Part shown: positions 26,319 to 34,399 of the stretch, piece after piece
How the letters are laid out: every line of letters starts with the position of its first letter
How positions within the stretch are numbered: position 1 is the stretch's first letter
Assembly: GCA_017466455.1 (NCBI GenBank)
Contig: JAFTUD010000010.1
Coordinates: 65,596 to 129,595, forward strand
Source: Clostridia bacterium
GTDB taxonomy: Bacteria; Bacillota_A; Clostridia; Oscillospirales; CAG-272
Direction of reading: 5' to 3'
Length of the DNA: 64,000 nucleotides
Notes under the pieces: model-generated
Databases searched by the model: none
What the model saw: the letters and a program-made list of their open reading frames with translations, nothing else
Told to the model about the DNA's origin: nothing
Program-made: the position numbers and the translations under genes

Positions 26319-27560
26319 TTAAAAGCTTTTTTTAAGAAATTTGCGAATTTTTGACCCCTTCTTAAACAAAATCATTCCTGCAATGTAAACTATGTGGTTG
26401 TGCAAAAACTTGGTCTTGAAGGAAATCTCCGCCTGCGGAATTTTCACCGTGGCATCAGCTGAGTATGCAATAATCTTGCCCTGTTGCTTACGCATATAGT
26501 CTATTGAGCGAGCAACATATGAGTCGCTCCTGTCGTACAGCACATCGGTAGGATTGTCGCTGATCTTATAAAGCGCAAGCAGAGAAGCGTCAATCTCAGT
26601 AAAGTTCTCCGCAAGTATTTTATTCTTTGTATAAGCGCTTCCGTCCCTGAAGGTTGAGGGGCGTAGCTTCGTGCAATTATACCTTTCCTTGATGTACGGA
26701 ATTAGGTCAAGGTATTTATTTTGCTTTGCGTGTGAGTAGTGGGAGCGAGCCATAAGCTCTGTCCATTTCTCAATATGTAGCTTAATTTCGTCCTTATGCA
26801 CATTCTCGCCAATGCTCTCACTCATAGCTCGGAGCGTGTCCGTCATAGAGGTGATTTGACTGTGTAGCTTTTCCGCGCTTGAAACATTCACGCTTTGGCG
26901 TGGGTGAATACGGTAAAAGTAATATCCTGTGTGGACATTTACAACCCTTTTTGCATGCTTGAAGGCAAAGAAGTTAATCAGTGCGTCCTCGGAGTAAAGC
27001 ACCCTGTCCATAGTGAGTGAAAGATGCTCAATCTCGCTTATTGCCTTTGACAAAACCTCGCGCTTGAAAATCTTGTTCCATAGCACAAAATATGAATGCT
27101 CGCGACCGCATTGAGAGGTGAAAAGAGCCAAAACATCGTCACCCTCAGCGAAAATGTCGCCCTTGATTGTGGAATCTCTTGTGCAGATATATCTTGCGCG
27201 CTCGGATTGAAACGCCCAATCGTTTATAACAATATCCGCATTTTCTCGCTCGCATGCGTCAAGCATAGGAGCATGGTAGTTGAAGGTTGATGTGTCGTCG
27301 CTGTCAAAGAAGGTGACATAGTCGCCCTCGGCAAGCTTTAATGCGTACATTCTTGCCGCCAATATACCGCGGTTTTCCGTCTTTACATAGCGAAGATGAT
27401 ACTTGTCAATAAAATCAGAGTATACAACCTCGCTTCCGTCATCAACAACCAAAATCTCATAATCCGAAAACGGTAGCGTGGAGCTTCTTATTGACTCAAG
27501 ACACTCTCTGAAATAAACCCTGCTCGTATTATAGACGCAAATGATGACACTGAGCTTCAT
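26319..27560 (-). CDS. GT2 family glycosyltransferase
   Basis: A 413-residue GT-A-fold glycosyltransferase. The N-terminal KLSVIICVYNTSRVYFRECL, the DDGS motif at ILVVDDGSEVV (about 47-58), GILAARMYALKLAEGDYVTF and the DxD-type FDSDD (about 88-92) are the sugar-nucleotide and metal-binding parts. The C-terminal half is specific and unassigned. No membrane segment is evident. I use the ATG at 27560 with AAAGGAG 9 bases before it. It is probably a single-gene unit with its own promoter. Likely role: cell-wall polysaccharide or teichoic-acid-like glycosylation (inference). Confidence 0.88.
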   Translation of the reverse strand: MKLSVIICVYNTSRVYFRECLESIRSSTLPFSDYEILVVDDGSEVVYSDFIDKYHLRYVKTENRGILAARMYALKLAEGDYVTFFDSDDTSTFNYHAPMLDACERENADIVINDWAFQSERARYICTRDSTIKGDIFAEGDDVLALFTSQCGREHSYFVLWNKIFKREVLSKAISEIEHLSLTMDRVLYSEDALINFFAFKHAKRVVNVHTGYYFYRIHPRQSVNVSSAEKLHSQITSMTDTLRAMSESIGENVHKDEIKLHIEKWTELMARSHYSHAKQNKYLDLIPYIKERYNCTKLRPSTFRDGSAYTKNKILAENFTEIDASLLALYKISDNPTDVLYDRSDSYVARSIDYMRKQQGKIIAYSADATVKIPQAEISFKTKFLHNHIVYIAGMILFKKGSKIRKFLKKSF

Positions 27561-27643
27561 GCTTACACGCTCCTTTCTCAAATTTTGTAGATTTTTAAAG
27601 CATTTGACTGATGCGAAATCTATGCTTCTATCAATAATATTAT

Positions 27644-27672
27644 ATATTAACACAAAACCTCGCGCTTGTCAA
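27644..27672 (-). promoter_or_regulatory. promoter of the glycosyltransferase gene
   Basis: TTGACA (27672-27667) and TAATAT (27649-27644) on the minus strand, 17 bases apart, about 85 bases upstream of the ATG. Confidence 0.7.
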
Positions 27673-27705
27673 TAATATTATAACAAAAAATTTAATGCAA
27701 AATTT

Positions 27706-27945
27706 TCCGGCGGTGCGGACCGCCAGCCAAGCTCTAACATCGTGCAGTATGAGCCGTTTCTGTACGCCCCGAGCAGTTTTCTTCACTCCGCATTGCGACT
27801 CCCTACGGTCGCATGCATGGCTACCACCAGCCAATCGCACTTCGCCGAGGCTCGTGTTCTTGGGGTGTGCGCACATCCGAACTCCGAACTCCGAATTTGC
27901 GATAGCACTATTCCGCACTCCGCATTTGCGATAGCACCACTCCAA
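27706..27945 (-). repeat. dispersed repeat element, reverse orientation
   Basis: The copy begins with the palindrome GGCGGT-GCGG-ACCGCC and carries the core modules in reverse: GCGACTCCCTACGGTCGC (a hairpin), GCATGGCTACCACCAGCC, CAATCGCACTTCGCCGAGG, CGTGTTCTTGGGGTGTG and ATCCGAACTCCGAACTCCG. No gene is present; short open frames here are products of the repeat. Confidence 0.85.
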
Positions 27946-27948
27946 TAT

Positions 27949-27977
27949 AAAATCCCCGACACAGGGTCGGGGATTTT
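27949..27977 (-). terminator. terminator of the Na/Pi cotransporter gene
   Basis: AAAATCCCCGAC and GTCGGGGATTTT form a perfect 12-bp stem with a 5-base loop, 25 bases after the stop codon. Confidence 0.92.
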
Positions 27978-28002
27978 TGTGTTATTTGTGTGAAAAATCA
28001 AG

Positions 28003-29850
28003 TTAAATTGAGTATTTTTCGGAGAATTTATTGTAAGCCGTGATAAACTCCTTGTTTTCTTGATTTTTAACGGAATTGAGGTATTCGTGCGTTTCAAAGC
28101 TACTGTGAGATGTTTCAATAATAGCAACCGCGATATTTGAGCAGTGGTCCGAAATTCTTGAATAGTTGTTAAAAAGGTCGGAGAGGATAAATCCAAGCTC
28201 AATAGTGCAATTTCCTGCCTGAAGACGGGAGATGTGTCTGTTTTTCGCCTTTGCGATGAGCTTATCAATAACCTGCTCAAGTGGCTCAACGCGCTTTGCA
28301 ATGCCTATATCATTTGTAACAAAAGAGTCAACCGAAAGCGAAATGATTTCGCGAAGCGCGCTTGTAATAACGCTGATTTCCGCCTTTGCCTCATCGGAGA
28401 AGGAAATTTTCTTCTTATCCATCTCATCGGCAACCATCATGATGTTTATGGCGTGGTCGCTAAGGCGCTCAAAATCGCCGATGGTGTGTAAAAGCTTTGA
28501 GGCGCGCCTTGAATCCGCATCGGAAATTGAGCGAGAGGAAATTCGTACAAGATAAGTGCCGAGGTTGTCCTCATATTTATCAATAAGCTCCTCATTATCA
28601 AGGATTTTTTGCGATACCTGAGGGTTATAGTTGTATAGATTATCAAGTGAAAGCGCGATTGTATCCTTTGCGAGATTGCACATTTCAATAGAGAGGTTTA
28701 CACACTCGGAAATTGCAACCGCGGGGGACTGTGTGATAAGAATAGGGTCAATGTAAGCAACTCTGCTTCTGTTGTCAGCCTTATCCTTAACGAGCTTGTA
28801 AGAAAGCTTCATTATAAGATTTGTGAACGGATAGAGCAGGAAGCTTGCCGCGACATTGTAAAGCGTATGGAAGGTCGCAATGCTCCAAACGCTTGGAACA
28901 ACTGACAAAAAGGCAGGACCGAGCGCGTCAATTATAGCAAGCGGAATCATGCAGGCCATTGAAGCGATAAGCTTAATAGCCAAGTGAGTTACCGCAACGC
29001 GCTTAGCGTCAGCGTTTGCGCCAAGGCTTGAGATAACCGCGGTTATACATGTACCTACATTTATACCGAGAATAAGAGGGATAACAACCTGATAGCCCAT
29101 GCCGTCGGTGATATTTCCGCTTGCGTCAACAATCGTTGTAGCCGCAACGAGAATTTGAAGCACACCGGTTGCCGCCGATGATGACTGAATTACTGCGGTA
29201 AATAATGTACCTACGATAAATGCGAGCCAAATTCCGATGTAAGGAGTGCCGAATACATCAACCGCCTTGAAAAACGCATCTCCGTAAAGAAGCTCGCCGG
29301 TGATAGGATCCTTGTCCGAAAGGAAGGAAACCGAGTCCGACATAAGCTCCATGCCCTGCATAAGGATTGCAAAGCCAAGGCAAATTGCACCGATGTCCTT
29401 ATTTTTTCTGTTCTTACCGAAGAACATAATAAGCACAATACCGATAAGGGCAATAATAGGTGTAAAGAAAGACGGCTTGAGGAAATTCAGAAACAGAAGC
29501 GATGAGCTTCCGCCGTTTAGCGAGCTAAGACCTGTAATCCACGGAGTAACTGTCGTTCCTATGTTTGAGCCCATGAGCATACCGATGGTTTGAGGCAGGG
29601 TCATAATTCCCGAGCCAACAAGACCGACGAGCATTACCGTTGTTGCCGAGGACGACTGAATTACAGCAGTAACACCGCAACCGAGGGCCATTCCCTTTAG
29701 CTTACTTGACGACGCACTTTTAAGAATACTCTCAAGCTTACCGCCTGCCATTCTTTCGAGTCCGCTTGTCATGATATTCATTCCGTAAAGGAAGAAGGCA
29801 AGACCGCCAAGAAGCATTACAATGATTTTGGAAATTTCATATCCATTCAT
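28003..29850 (-). CDS. Na/Pi cotransporter family protein with PhoU-like domain
   Basis: A 615-residue membrane protein. The N-terminal half has two inverted repeats of the NptA type, each with a QSSSAT motif (AVIQSSSATTVMLVG near 62-76 and AVIQSSSAATGVLQ near 220-233), and about eight hydrophobic segments. The C-terminal about 220 residues are a cytoplasmic helical PhoU-like domain (KLLHTIGDFERLSDHAINI, ISDHCSNIAVAI). Relatives are sodium-driven phosphate transporters, and some act as phosphate leak or efflux valves. It stands alone between terminators. With PiT at 37946 and the alkaline phosphatase at 42149 it suggests attention to phosphate. Confidence 0.92.
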   Translation of the reverse strand: MNGYEISKIIVMLLGGLAFFLYGMNIMTSGLERMAGGKLESILKSASSSKLKGMALGCGVTAVIQSSSATTVMLVGLVGSGIMTLPQTIGMLMGSNIGTTVTPWITGLSSLNGGSSSLLFLNFLKPSFFTPIIALIGIVLIMFFGKNRKNKDIGAICLGFAILMQGMELMSDSVSFLSDKDPITGELLYGDAFFKAVDVFGTPYIGIWLAFIVGTLFTAVIQSSSAATGVLQILVAATTIVDASGNITDGMGYQVVIPLILGINVGTCITAVISSLGANADAKRVAVTHLAIKLIASMACMIPLAIIDALGPAFLSVVPSVWSIATFHTLYNVAASFLLYPFTNLIMKLSYKLVKDKADNRSRVAYIDPILITQSPAVAISECVNLSIEMCNLAKDTIALSLDNLYNYNPQVSQKILDNEELIDKYEDNLGTYLVRISSRSISDADSRRASKLLHTIGDFERLSDHAINIMMVADEMDKKKISFSDEAKAEISVITSALREIISLSVDSFVTNDIGIAKRVEPLEQVIDKLIAKAKNRHISRLQAGNCTIELGFILSDLFNNYSRISDHCSNIAVAIIETSHSSFETHEYLNSVKNQENKEFITAYNKFSEKYSI

Positions 29851-29905
29851 AAAATAAATGCCTTCCTGAGTTTGATTTAATTTTATGATGAGCCAAGCTC
29901 ACCCG

Positions 29906-29933
29906 TATATAATTTTACTCTAAACAAAGTCAA
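29906..29933 (-). promoter_or_regulatory. promoter of the Na/Pi cotransporter gene
   Basis: TTGACT (29933-29928) and TATATA (29911-29906) on the minus strand with 16 bases between. The leader contains a small hairpin, TGAGC-TTG-GCTCA. Confidence 0.55.
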
Positions 29934-30021
29934 ATTTCAAGAGTTATGCCAAAATTTGTTGAATATGCCGAAAAAGGTCAAAAAAACAGAGCGAAATAAG
30001 TAGCTTTTGTCAAATGTATAC

Positions 30022-30050
30022 TTGACTTTTATTAAAATATATATTATACT
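30022..30050 (+). promoter_or_regulatory. promoter of the glycosidase-like operon
   Basis: TTGACT (30022-30027) and TATACT (30045-30050) with 17 bases between, about 40 bases before the ATG at 30092, which has GGAGG upstream. Confidence 0.72.
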
Positions 30051-30091
30051 ATAATATATACGAATGAAATAAACCCCTACGGAGGTAGAAT

Positions 30092-32065
30092 ATGAAAAAT
30101 AAGCTGTTAAAGGGCATCGTGCTTCTTCTTGCGATGATTTTGTCGCTCCTTTGCTTCGCATCCTGCGACGGTGACGAGGATGAGATAGATAAAACTGTAA
30201 GAAAGCTTGAAATCGACTATGATTTAACCTACTGCGGAATATCCTTAAAGGATCTTAGCCCGCTTTTTGATGAGCAAAAGACATCAGACCCGTTTGATGT
30301 AAACGCACTCGTTCCGTCAAGCTATCTGTTGCCGTTTGACTACGATAATGACGGTGATATTGATGACACGGACTATAACTCCAAGTTTGAAATCACCGTA
30401 AACCTTGAAACTAAAAAGCATATTGACAGCGTGTATCTCTACTATAAAGGAAGCGGACAGGTTATGCAAATTGACGCAGGCACTCCGTTCAAGTATGAGT
30501 TCACAACAACAAGCACCACAAGCGCACAGGGCTGGACAAGGGTTGATATAAATTACGATACACAGTATTTGAATTTCACCTTTAAAAACAAGTCAGCCGA
30601 GCCACCGTATGAAATTCTCGTGTATGGCTACGACCTTGGCGAAAAGCCGAAGGAAATCACCGAAAAGCACACTCCAAAGACAATGGGATATATACTCGGT
30701 ATGAACGGACATAGCAATGCCGACAAGTCCTTTAATGTTGAGTGTGTCGGTTATTTCAGAGATTATAAGACATGGACCTACGCATATAGCAAAAGCGCAT
30801 ATCCGCAGGCAGGCACTAACTTTGTCGGCGACTATGCTACAAAGATGAACGCGCTTTATAAGGCGCTTAAGGGCAAAAACACCGAGTGCGTTCCGTGCTT
30901 TATGTTTGATTTGGGCGCTGCATCACCCGTGCTTGACGGCGCTTCAAAGAATGACCCAAGCTCGTATGTAATGTATGCGGAATTTGTTCATCAATACACG
31001 CTTAAATACGGAAACAACCCTGCAAATACCGTTGATAAGGTAAAGCTTCTTGTTGGAAAGGCTTCGGTAAACAGCGATCTTGTCAAGTGGATTGAGCTTG
31101 GAAACGAGCCGAATGGAGAGGACTCCAAGGGCTTCACTCCCTATCAGCTCGCAGCCCTTCAATCCGCCGCGTATGACGGACACTGTGGCACTATAACCTC
31201 TGAAAGCGGTAGCGGAGTCGGCGTTGTAACCGCTGACCCTAATGTAAAGGTCGCAATGGCAGGACTTGCAGGTATTCAAAACCGCTATATCAAGGCGATG
31301 TGCTTCTGGCTTGAGCATAACAGAGCTGATGGAACGCTCGGAATAGACGCCTTTAATGTTCATACATATTGCAGAAAAACTATTGAATATAACGGATTTT
31401 CCATTGAGGTAGGTGTTTCCCCTGAGGAGGGCAACCTCGCAGGCGCGCTTGCCGATATCGTTGAATTCAGAGATAAATATTACCCCGATAAGGAGGTTTG
31501 GCTCACCGAGTTCGGTTGGGATACAAACCAAAGCTATAAGACCGAGGGCTCATCGCACGCCTACGGACCGTATACAGGCAGACAGGTGCAGGCGATGTGG
31601 CTTGTTCGCTCATACTTCATTCTTGCATCAATCGGTGTTGACCGCGGTGCTATGTATATGTGCCGTGATGTAGGCGATGAGGAAACATCGGTTGGTAAAT
31701 ATGGAACAAGTGGCGTTATAACAAGCAACGGACTTACTAAAAAGGATTCATATTACTACCTCTATACCCTGAAAAGCACAATGTCCGATATGTACTTCGT
31801 TGAAATCGTGGATTCGGGTAATGAGGAGGTATGGATATACAAATTTGAGAATGGACAAGGCAAGACCTGCTATGCAGTATGGTGCCCGACCGCTGACGAT
31901 GTAAGAGTCGATAATTACTCCCTAAGCATAGGAAATGCGACAAAGGCAACCCTTACTGAAATGGCACACGGACAAACTGCGGGCGTGTCAAGCGACCTTG
32001 CTATTGCAAACGGTAATGTTAGCGTAAATGTAAGCGAATGTCCTATTCTCGTATTTGCTGAGTAA
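30092..32065 (+). CDS. exported clan GH-A-like glycoside hydrolase, lipoprotein
   Basis: A 657-residue predicted lipoprotein (signal ending FASC, cysteine about residue 26). A discoidin-like beta-sandwich at about 95-190 contains YLYYKGSGQV and YLNFTFKNKSAEPPYEILVY. A TIM-barrel-like core follows, with the acid/base candidate in IELGNEPNGE (about 345) and the nucleophile candidate in VWLTEFGWDTNQ (about 475). A C-terminal beta domain ends in VNVSECPILVFAE. The paired NEP and TEFG motifs point to a retaining clan GH-A enzyme; I cannot assign a numbered family or substrate. It forms an operon with the paralogue at 32101, and a third copy lies at 34400. Confidence 0.72.
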   Translation: MKNKLLKGIVLLLAMILSLLCFASCDGDEDEIDKTVRKLEIDYDLTYCGISLKDLSPLFDEQKTSDPFDVNALVPSSYLLPFDYDNDGDIDDTDYNSKFEITVNLETKKHIDSVYLYYKGSGQVMQIDAGTPFKYEFTTTSTTSAQGWTRVDINYDTQYLNFTFKNKSAEPPYEILVYGYDLGEKPKEITEKHTPKTMGYILGMNGHSNADKSFNVECVGYFRDYKTWTYAYSKSAYPQAGTNFVGDYATKMNALYKALKGKNTECVPCFMFDLGAASPVLDGASKNDPSSYVMYAEFVHQYTLKYGNNPANTVDKVKLLVGKASVNSDLVKWIELGNEPNGEDSKGFTPYQLAALQSAAYDGHCGTITSESGSGVGVVTADPNVKVAMAGLAGIQNRYIKAMCFWLEHNRADGTLGIDAFNVHTYCRKTIEYNGFSIEVGVSPEEGNLAGALADIVEFRDKYYPDKEVWLTEFGWDTNQSYKTEGSSHAYGPYTGRQVQAMWLVRSYFILASIGVDRGAMYMCRDVGDEETSVGKYGTSGVITSNGLTKKDSYYYLYTLKSTMSDMYFVEIVDSGNEEVWIYKFENGQGKTCYAVWCPTADDVRVDNYSLSIGNATKATLTEMAHGQTAGVSSDLAIANGNVSVNVSECPILVFAE

Positions 32066-32100
32066 CTCAAAAATAGGTAAAAATTCAAGGAGAACTTAAA

Positions 32101-34065
32101 ATGAGTAACAAACCACAAAAAATCCGTATCACACCCGAAATGATTATCAATGATATGGGTATTGAAAGGGTGTCTAACTTCTTTTGCGAGTTTGACACAG
32201 ACGGCGACCCTCTATATGGCGTTGAGGGACAAAAGCCACAGGTGCATCCAAGACACGACCATTGGTGGGTAGGACAAACAGACCTTTCCTTCACAGTTGA
32301 GCTTGGCGCACTCTATCAAATCACTGATATGTATATCTATAACGATTACGATGAATACAAGCCCGAAAAGGATAAGGCTGACTACGGTGTTCGTAAGGTT
32401 AGAGTCAGAATGGGTACACCGTTCTCATGGGAATACGATGAGGAGCTTGCCCCGGGGGTAAGAGAGTGGACCGGCTTTAAGACCGAGTATAAAACCGAAT
32501 ATATCAACTTCACATTTAATAATAACCAAGCGCCAAGCGAGATTATCATCTACGGCTATGAAATAGAACCAAGCGCAAATATCATTCCCGAGCGCAAGGA
32601 GCATAAATTCAGCGACCTTAGCGAGTTCGTTGGAATGAACGCGTTCGTAAACGACGGCGATGATGTTCTAAGGGCAGTAAGCTACATTCGTGAATACCAC
32701 CCATGGCTTTGGAGCTGTACTCCCGACGGAGAAAATACAAAAATCGCATTTAGCCCAAGCTTCGCAGGACCGTGGGACTTTGATGAGTTCTATCGTAAGA
32801 CGCATGAGTTCGGCATTGATGTTTGCCCTACCATCTCAACACATTCAAAGAGATGCCCTAAGGACCACACCGCCGACTCCACCGACCCTAAGAACTATAT
32901 GAGCTACGCAACAATGCTTTTCCAATTCGTTGCAAGATACGGAAGCAATAAAAACATTGACCCAAGCCTTATTCAGGTTGCCGAGGGACAAGAGGTTAAG
33001 ATAGGTCTTGGCTACCTAAAGAGCGTAGAGCCTCTTAATGAGCCTGACGGAACATGGCTCGGAAGGGACCCGTACTTCTCACCCTTTGAGCTTGCCGCAT
33101 TCCTTAGTATGTGCTATGACGGACACTGCGGAATGTATAAAAATGTCGGCGTAAAGCAGGCTGACCCCAACTTCAAAATGTCAATGTCGGGCGGAGCAGG
33201 ACTTAACTCTAACTATATTAAAACAATGGCATTTTGGTGCAAGTATAATCGTAAGGACCAAAGACTTCCATTTGATGTGCTAAACGCTCACTGCTACTGC
33301 GGTAAGAAGTTTGAGGAGTCGGGCATGTCCAAGCTCGTTGATGTCAATATTGAGGACCGTGGCGACCAAGGTCAAACAGTATGGATGGGCGTTTCCCCCG
33401 AAGAGGGCGACATCGTTGGAAGATTTGACGCAATTCGTGACTTCCGCGACAGATATTTCCCCGAGATGGAAATTTGGCTCACCGAGTTCGGCTGGGATAC
33501 AAACCAAAGCTGGAAGACCTCAACAGCAGCTCACGCATATGCTAACTTCACAGGCAGACAGGTGCAGGGCATTTGGCTCGTTCGTGAATACCTTCTTCTC
33601 AGCTCAATCGGCGTTGAAAAGGCAGCAATGTATATGTCCCGTGACTGCGGTCCCGAGGAAACAGCGGTTGGAAAATACGGCTCAAGCGGTCTTATCAGAT
33701 TCCCGATTGAAATCAATCCTACAAATGTAATTCAAGGAAATAAGAAGGACTCCTTCTATTATATCTATACTCTTAAAGAGGTTCTTAAAAATACTCGCTT
33801 TGATTGCGAAATTGAAGCACCTAATAAGAATGTTAAGATATTCAAGTATGTAACAAAGGAAGGAAAGCCAACCTACGCAGTATGGTGCACAACTGCCGAG
33901 GGTCTTACCGTTCCCGGTATGAAGCTCAATGTTGAAGATGGCGAATATACCCTTGTAGAGCTTGAAAACGAAAGGTATAACGGCAAGCGTAGCGACCTTG
34001 AGTGCGAAAACGGCGTAGTTTATGTAAATGTAAGCGAGAGCCCAATCTTCGTAGTTCAAAAGTGA
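32101..34065 (+). CDS. clan GH-A-like glycoside hydrolase without signal peptide
   Basis: A 654-residue paralogue of the preceding protein. It starts with MSNKPQKIRITPEMI and has no export signal, so it should act in the cytoplasm. A discoidin-like domain (about 60-160; VELGALYQITDMYIYN, YINFTFNNNQAPSEIIIYGY) precedes the barrel, with SVEPLNEPDGTW (acid/base candidate) and IWLTEFGWDTNQSW (nucleophile candidate). The C-terminal beta domain is conserved. AAGGAG precedes the ATG and the gene lies 35 bases after the upstream one. One lipid-anchored and one cytoplasmic version in the same transcript suggests outside cleavage followed by inside processing of an imported oligosaccharide (inference). 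Confidence 0.72.
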   Translation: MSNKPQKIRITPEMIINDMGIERVSNFFCEFDTDGDPLYGVEGQKPQVHPRHDHWWVGQTDLSFTVELGALYQITDMYIYNDYDEYKPEKDKADYGVRKVRVRMGTPFSWEYDEELAPGVREWTGFKTEYKTEYINFTFNNNQAPSEIIIYGYEIEPSANIIPERKEHKFSDLSEFVGMNAFVNDGDDVLRAVSYIREYHPWLWSCTPDGENTKIAFSPSFAGPWDFDEFYRKTHEFGIDVCPTISTHSKRCPKDHTADSTDPKNYMSYATMLFQFVARYGSNKNIDPSLIQVAEGQEVKIGLGYLKSVEPLNEPDGTWLGRDPYFSPFELAAFLSMCYDGHCGMYKNVGVKQADPNFKMSMSGGAGLNSNYIKTMAFWCKYNRKDQRLPFDVLNAHCYCGKKFEESGMSKLVDVNIEDRGDQGQTVWMGVSPEEGDIVGRFDAIRDFRDRYFPEMEIWLTEFGWDTNQSWKTSTAAHAYANFTGRQVQGIWLVREYLLLSSIGVEKAAMYMSRDCGPEETAVGKYGSSGLIRFPIEINPTNVIQGNKKDSFYYIYTLKEVLKNTRFDCEIEAPNKNVKIFKYVTKEGKPTYAVWCTTAEGLTVPGMKLNVEDGEYTLVELENERYNGKRSDLECENGVVYVNVSESPIFVVQK

Positions 34066-34142
34066 AGAAATGCTGTAACGGCACAGACCGAAACAGACAA
34101 ATTTCGCTCGTAACGAGAACCTGAAAAACTCAACAAATAAAC

Positions 34143-34173
34143 AAAAACGACACGATTTTTTCGTGTCGTTTTT
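34143..34173 (+). terminator. terminator of the glycosidase-like operon
   Basis: AAAAACGACACGA and TCGTGTCGTTTTT form a perfect 13-bp stem around a TTTTT loop. A related sequence with a changed arm lies at 19277-19305. Confidence 0.87.
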
Positions 34174-34189
34174 GCTTGATATAAATTTC

Positions 34190-34357
34190 GGTAAGAGAAG
34201 AATGTTTAGAGCAAGAGAAGACTGCTTCGTGGCGAATGGAAATAATTCATACTAAACAAAAGCGGAAATTGGTTGGCGGTCCGCACCGCCTGCTTCGGGG
34301 TGTGTGGAACAAATTCGTACCGCACGATGTCGGCTTTTGCCTGCTGAGGCTCTCAGC
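34190..34357 (+). repeat. dispersed repeat element
   Basis: TTTCGGTAAGAGAAGAATG, AATTCATACTAAACAAAAGC, the palindrome GGCGGT-CCGC-ACCGCC, GCTTCGGGGTGTGTGG and CGCACGATGTCGG with CTGCTGAGGCTCTCAGCA are shared with other copies. It lies between convergent genes; no gene is present. Confidence 0.82.
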
Positions 34358-34358
34358 A

Positions 34359-34386
34359 AAAATCGGCATCCGAGGATGCCGATTTT
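34359..34386 (-). terminator. terminator of the third glycosidase-like gene
   Basis: AAAATCGGCATC and GATGCCGATTTT form a perfect 12-bp stem with a CGAG loop, 14 bases beyond the stop of 34400-36889. Confidence 0.9.
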
Positions 34387-34399
34387 ATGTATTAGTTAA

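Noticed and set aside
27640..27945. Open frame of 101 codons on the minus strand
   Set aside because: It is made almost entirely of the dispersed repeat element and the glycosyltransferase promoter; no ribosome binding site and no family resemblance.
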